A stretch of 6,177 bases of DNA from Sulfolobus sp. SCGC AB-777_G06. GTDB taxonomy: Archaea; Thermoproteota; Thermoprotei_A; Sulfolobales; Sulfolobaceae. Position 1 is the stretch's first letter. Each line of letters begins with the position of its first letter. Below are positions 4,991-6,177 of this stretch, in pieces. A program made the position numbers and the translations under genes. The stretch spans positions 1 to 6,177 of the forward strand of contig QEFN01000050.1 in assembly GCA_003086555.1 (NCBI GenBank), given 5' to 3'. Under the pieces are notes generated by a model. It made no database searches, was not told the origin of the DNA, and was given only the letters and a program-made list of their open reading frames with translations.

Positions 4991-6149
4991 TACTGTAAAT
5001 TCCAACGAAAGCGTAATGTCCCGTACCTCCGACGTTATGAGTTAAAGCTACGTAGTTCTTAAAGGAATGTTGAACGGGTCCTGCCTCTTCCCTCAACTGC
5101 TTAACTACCTCATACACCATTGCAACACCAGTAGCACCCAGAGGATGGCCCTTAGCTTTCAATCCTCCGAACAAGTTAACTGCAACTTTACCATCCTTCT
5201 CAGTCTGTCCTTCCCTTAGAAGAACAGCTCCCTTCCCCTTTTCTACGAATCCCAAATCTTCATATGCCATAATCTCGGCAATTGTGAAACAGTCGTGAAC
5301 CGTGGCGTATTCTATATCGTGAGGAGTATAACCGCTCATCTTATACGACATGTAAGCAGCATCCTTAGCTGCCTTAAGCCCTACCCATTCACCCCTAGCT
5401 GCTATATAAGAAGTATCACTACTGTAACCCATTCCCCTTACCCATATAGGTGTGTCGATTTTCAATTCCCTTATTCTCTCTTCTGAGGCTATTATTGCAG
5501 CCGCTGCACCATCGCTTATTGGAGATGAGTCCAAAAGCTTTATGGGCCATGAAATAACCCTAGACTTCAGAACATCCTCAACGGTTACTCTGTTACGGAA
5601 ATGGGCTTTTTCATTATAAGACGCGTACTTGTGAGCCTTCACGGCAGCTAAAGCCATATCTTCCTCAGTAGTCCCGAAAAGAGCCATATGCCTAGTCGCA
5701 TACAAGGCATAGTACGTCGGGAATGTAGTACCGTACATCTGGAATTCCCAATAATAGTTCCCTCCCCTGCCTCCTATTGCTAAAGACGTTGAAGTATCAA
5801 CTTCAGTCATCTTATCTATTCCTATAACTAGCACTATGTCAGCCATTCCAGAAGCAACTGCGTTTACAGCCGTAAACATGGCTGAACTACCAGTTGCACA
5901 AGCTGCCTCGACTCTCAATGGAGATTTTCCGACAAGTCCACAATACTCTGACACTGGAGGAGCTGGGTATATTTCAGTACCCCTATAAGCTGTACTTCCT
6001 ATTACTGTAAGTTGAATGTCCTGCTGTGTCAGACCTGCATCTTCAAAGGCCTCTTTTACAGCCTCCCATGCCAGTTCCCTAACAGTGACATCATTTCTTC
6101 TGCCAAACTTACTCATCCCAACACCGATAACGCCGACTTTTCTGTTCAC
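4986..6149 (-). CDS. SCP2-type thiolase (acetyl-CoA acetyltransferase family)
   Basis: This intact 387-residue thiolase-superfamily enzyme catalyses CoA-dependent cleavage of 3-ketoacyl-CoA or the reverse Claisen condensation. Motifs: the N-terminal strand KVGVIGVGMSKFGRR; nucleophile Cys84 in EAACATGSS; a loop rich in Tyr, Gly and Phe at 125-150; SDGAAAAI at 212-219; HDCF at 285-288; GHPLGATG at 334-341 with catalytic His335; and C-terminal HNVGGTGH at 371-378. The classical C-terminal Cys of CxG is replaced here. HDCF supplies the alternative Cys (287), the arrangement known for SCP2-type thiolases. Retention of Cys84 argues for true thiolase rather than the Cys-less aldolase relatives. The GTG start is the only plausible one, because a stop (TAA) lies two codons upstream in frame and a TATA box lies about 25 bases upstream. 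It heads the operon with the DUF35 partner and the ligase. Substrate chain length is unknown. Confidence 0.93.
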   Translation of the reverse strand: MNRKVGVIGVGMSKFGRRNDVTVRELAWEAVKEAFEDAGLTQQDIQLTVIGSTAYRGTEIYPAPPVSEYCGLVGKSPLRVEAACATGSSAMFTAVNAVASGMADIVLVIGIDKMTEVDTSTSLAIGGRGGNYYWEFQMYGTTFPTYYALYATRHMALFGTTEEDMALAAVKAHKYASYNEKAHFRNRVTVEDVLKSRVISWPIKLLDSSPISDGAAAAIIASEERIRELKIDTPIWVRGMGYSSDTSYIAARGEWVGLKAAKDAAYMSYKMSGYTPHDIEYATVHDCFTIAEIMAYEDLGFVEKGKGAVLLREGQTEKDGKVAVNLFGGLKAKGHPLGATGVAMVYEVVKQLREEAGPVQHSFKNYVALTHNVGGTGHYAFVGIYSR

Positions 6150-6177
6150 AAATTAAATGTTGTTTAAATTATTTAAA
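6123..6177 (-). repeat. Right copy of terminal inverted repeat
   Basis: This is the partner of the repeat at 1-55, identical over 55 bases in reverse complement. It contains the thiolase promoter and its first nine codons. Here the frame continues into the full thiolase gene, so this is the functional copy. Confidence 0.9.
6170..6177 (-). promoter_or_regulatory. TATA box of thiolase operon
   Basis: Read on the minus strand, tttaaata lies 21-28 bases before the GTG at 6149, a distance typical of a leaderless or near-leaderless archaeal mRNA. The upstream BRE falls outside the window. It would drive all three genes of the operon, since each downstream gene begins within or next to the end of the previous one. 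Confidence 0.6.

Noticed and set aside
5295..5486. Plus-strand open frame of 63 codons
   Set aside because: It lies antisense to conserved thiolase sequence.
1..6177. Whole window as a transposon or linear element bounded by terminal inverted repeats
   Set aside because: The repeats are a promoter plus coding sequence rather than transposon-type ends, no transposase or integrase is present, and the exact 55-base length points to an assembly overlap.

Overview
The window looks like a thermoacidophilic archaeon of the Sulfolobales type (Sulfolobus, Acidianus or Metallosphaera-like). The evidence is an AT-rich genome, TATA boxes about 25-30 bases upstream of start codons (short-leader or leaderless transcripts), strong GAGGTGA/GGTGA ribosome binding sites only inside the operon, a DUF973-type membrane protein, and a tightly packed thiolase / DUF35 / PaaK-like ligase operon. 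The exact genus cannot be fixed from the sequence alone.

Layout. Bases 1-60 are an inverted copy of the extreme right end (promoter and first codons of the thiolase). They are followed by a GC-richer stretch, about 50% from 61 to 330 against about 31-35% from 361 onward. This stretch carries the signal-anchor end of a secreted, glycosylation-prone surface protein, whose frame breaks at about 571 and resumes to 945. Converging on it from the minus strand (965-1445) is a decayed surface-protein pseudogene with three apparent frame changes. Next is an intact minus-strand DUF973-like membrane protein (1679-2674), a 309-base divergent intergenic region, and a small plus-strand orphan of 105 residues (2984-3301).

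The right half (3312-6149, minus strand) is a metabolic operon read from right to left: SCP2-type thiolase, DUF35 Zn-ribbon/OB-fold partner, and PaaK-like acyl/aryl-CoA ligase. Each junction is closely coupled, with a ribosome binding site inside the preceding gene's 3' end. The likely joint job is activation of an organic acid to its CoA thioester and thiolytic or Claisen chemistry on acyl-CoA, with the DUF35 protein as thiolase partner. The substrate cannot be named. The ligase is split by one missing base near 3735; restoring it gives an ordinary 427-residue enzyme.

No CRISPR array, tRNA, rRNA or intact transposon was seen. The two most consequential observations are about integrity rather than a new system. 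First, the window ends are an exactly 55-base inverted repeat, which looks like an assembly-graph junction or the edge of a genuine duplication. Second, two otherwise good genes are each broken by exactly one missing base.
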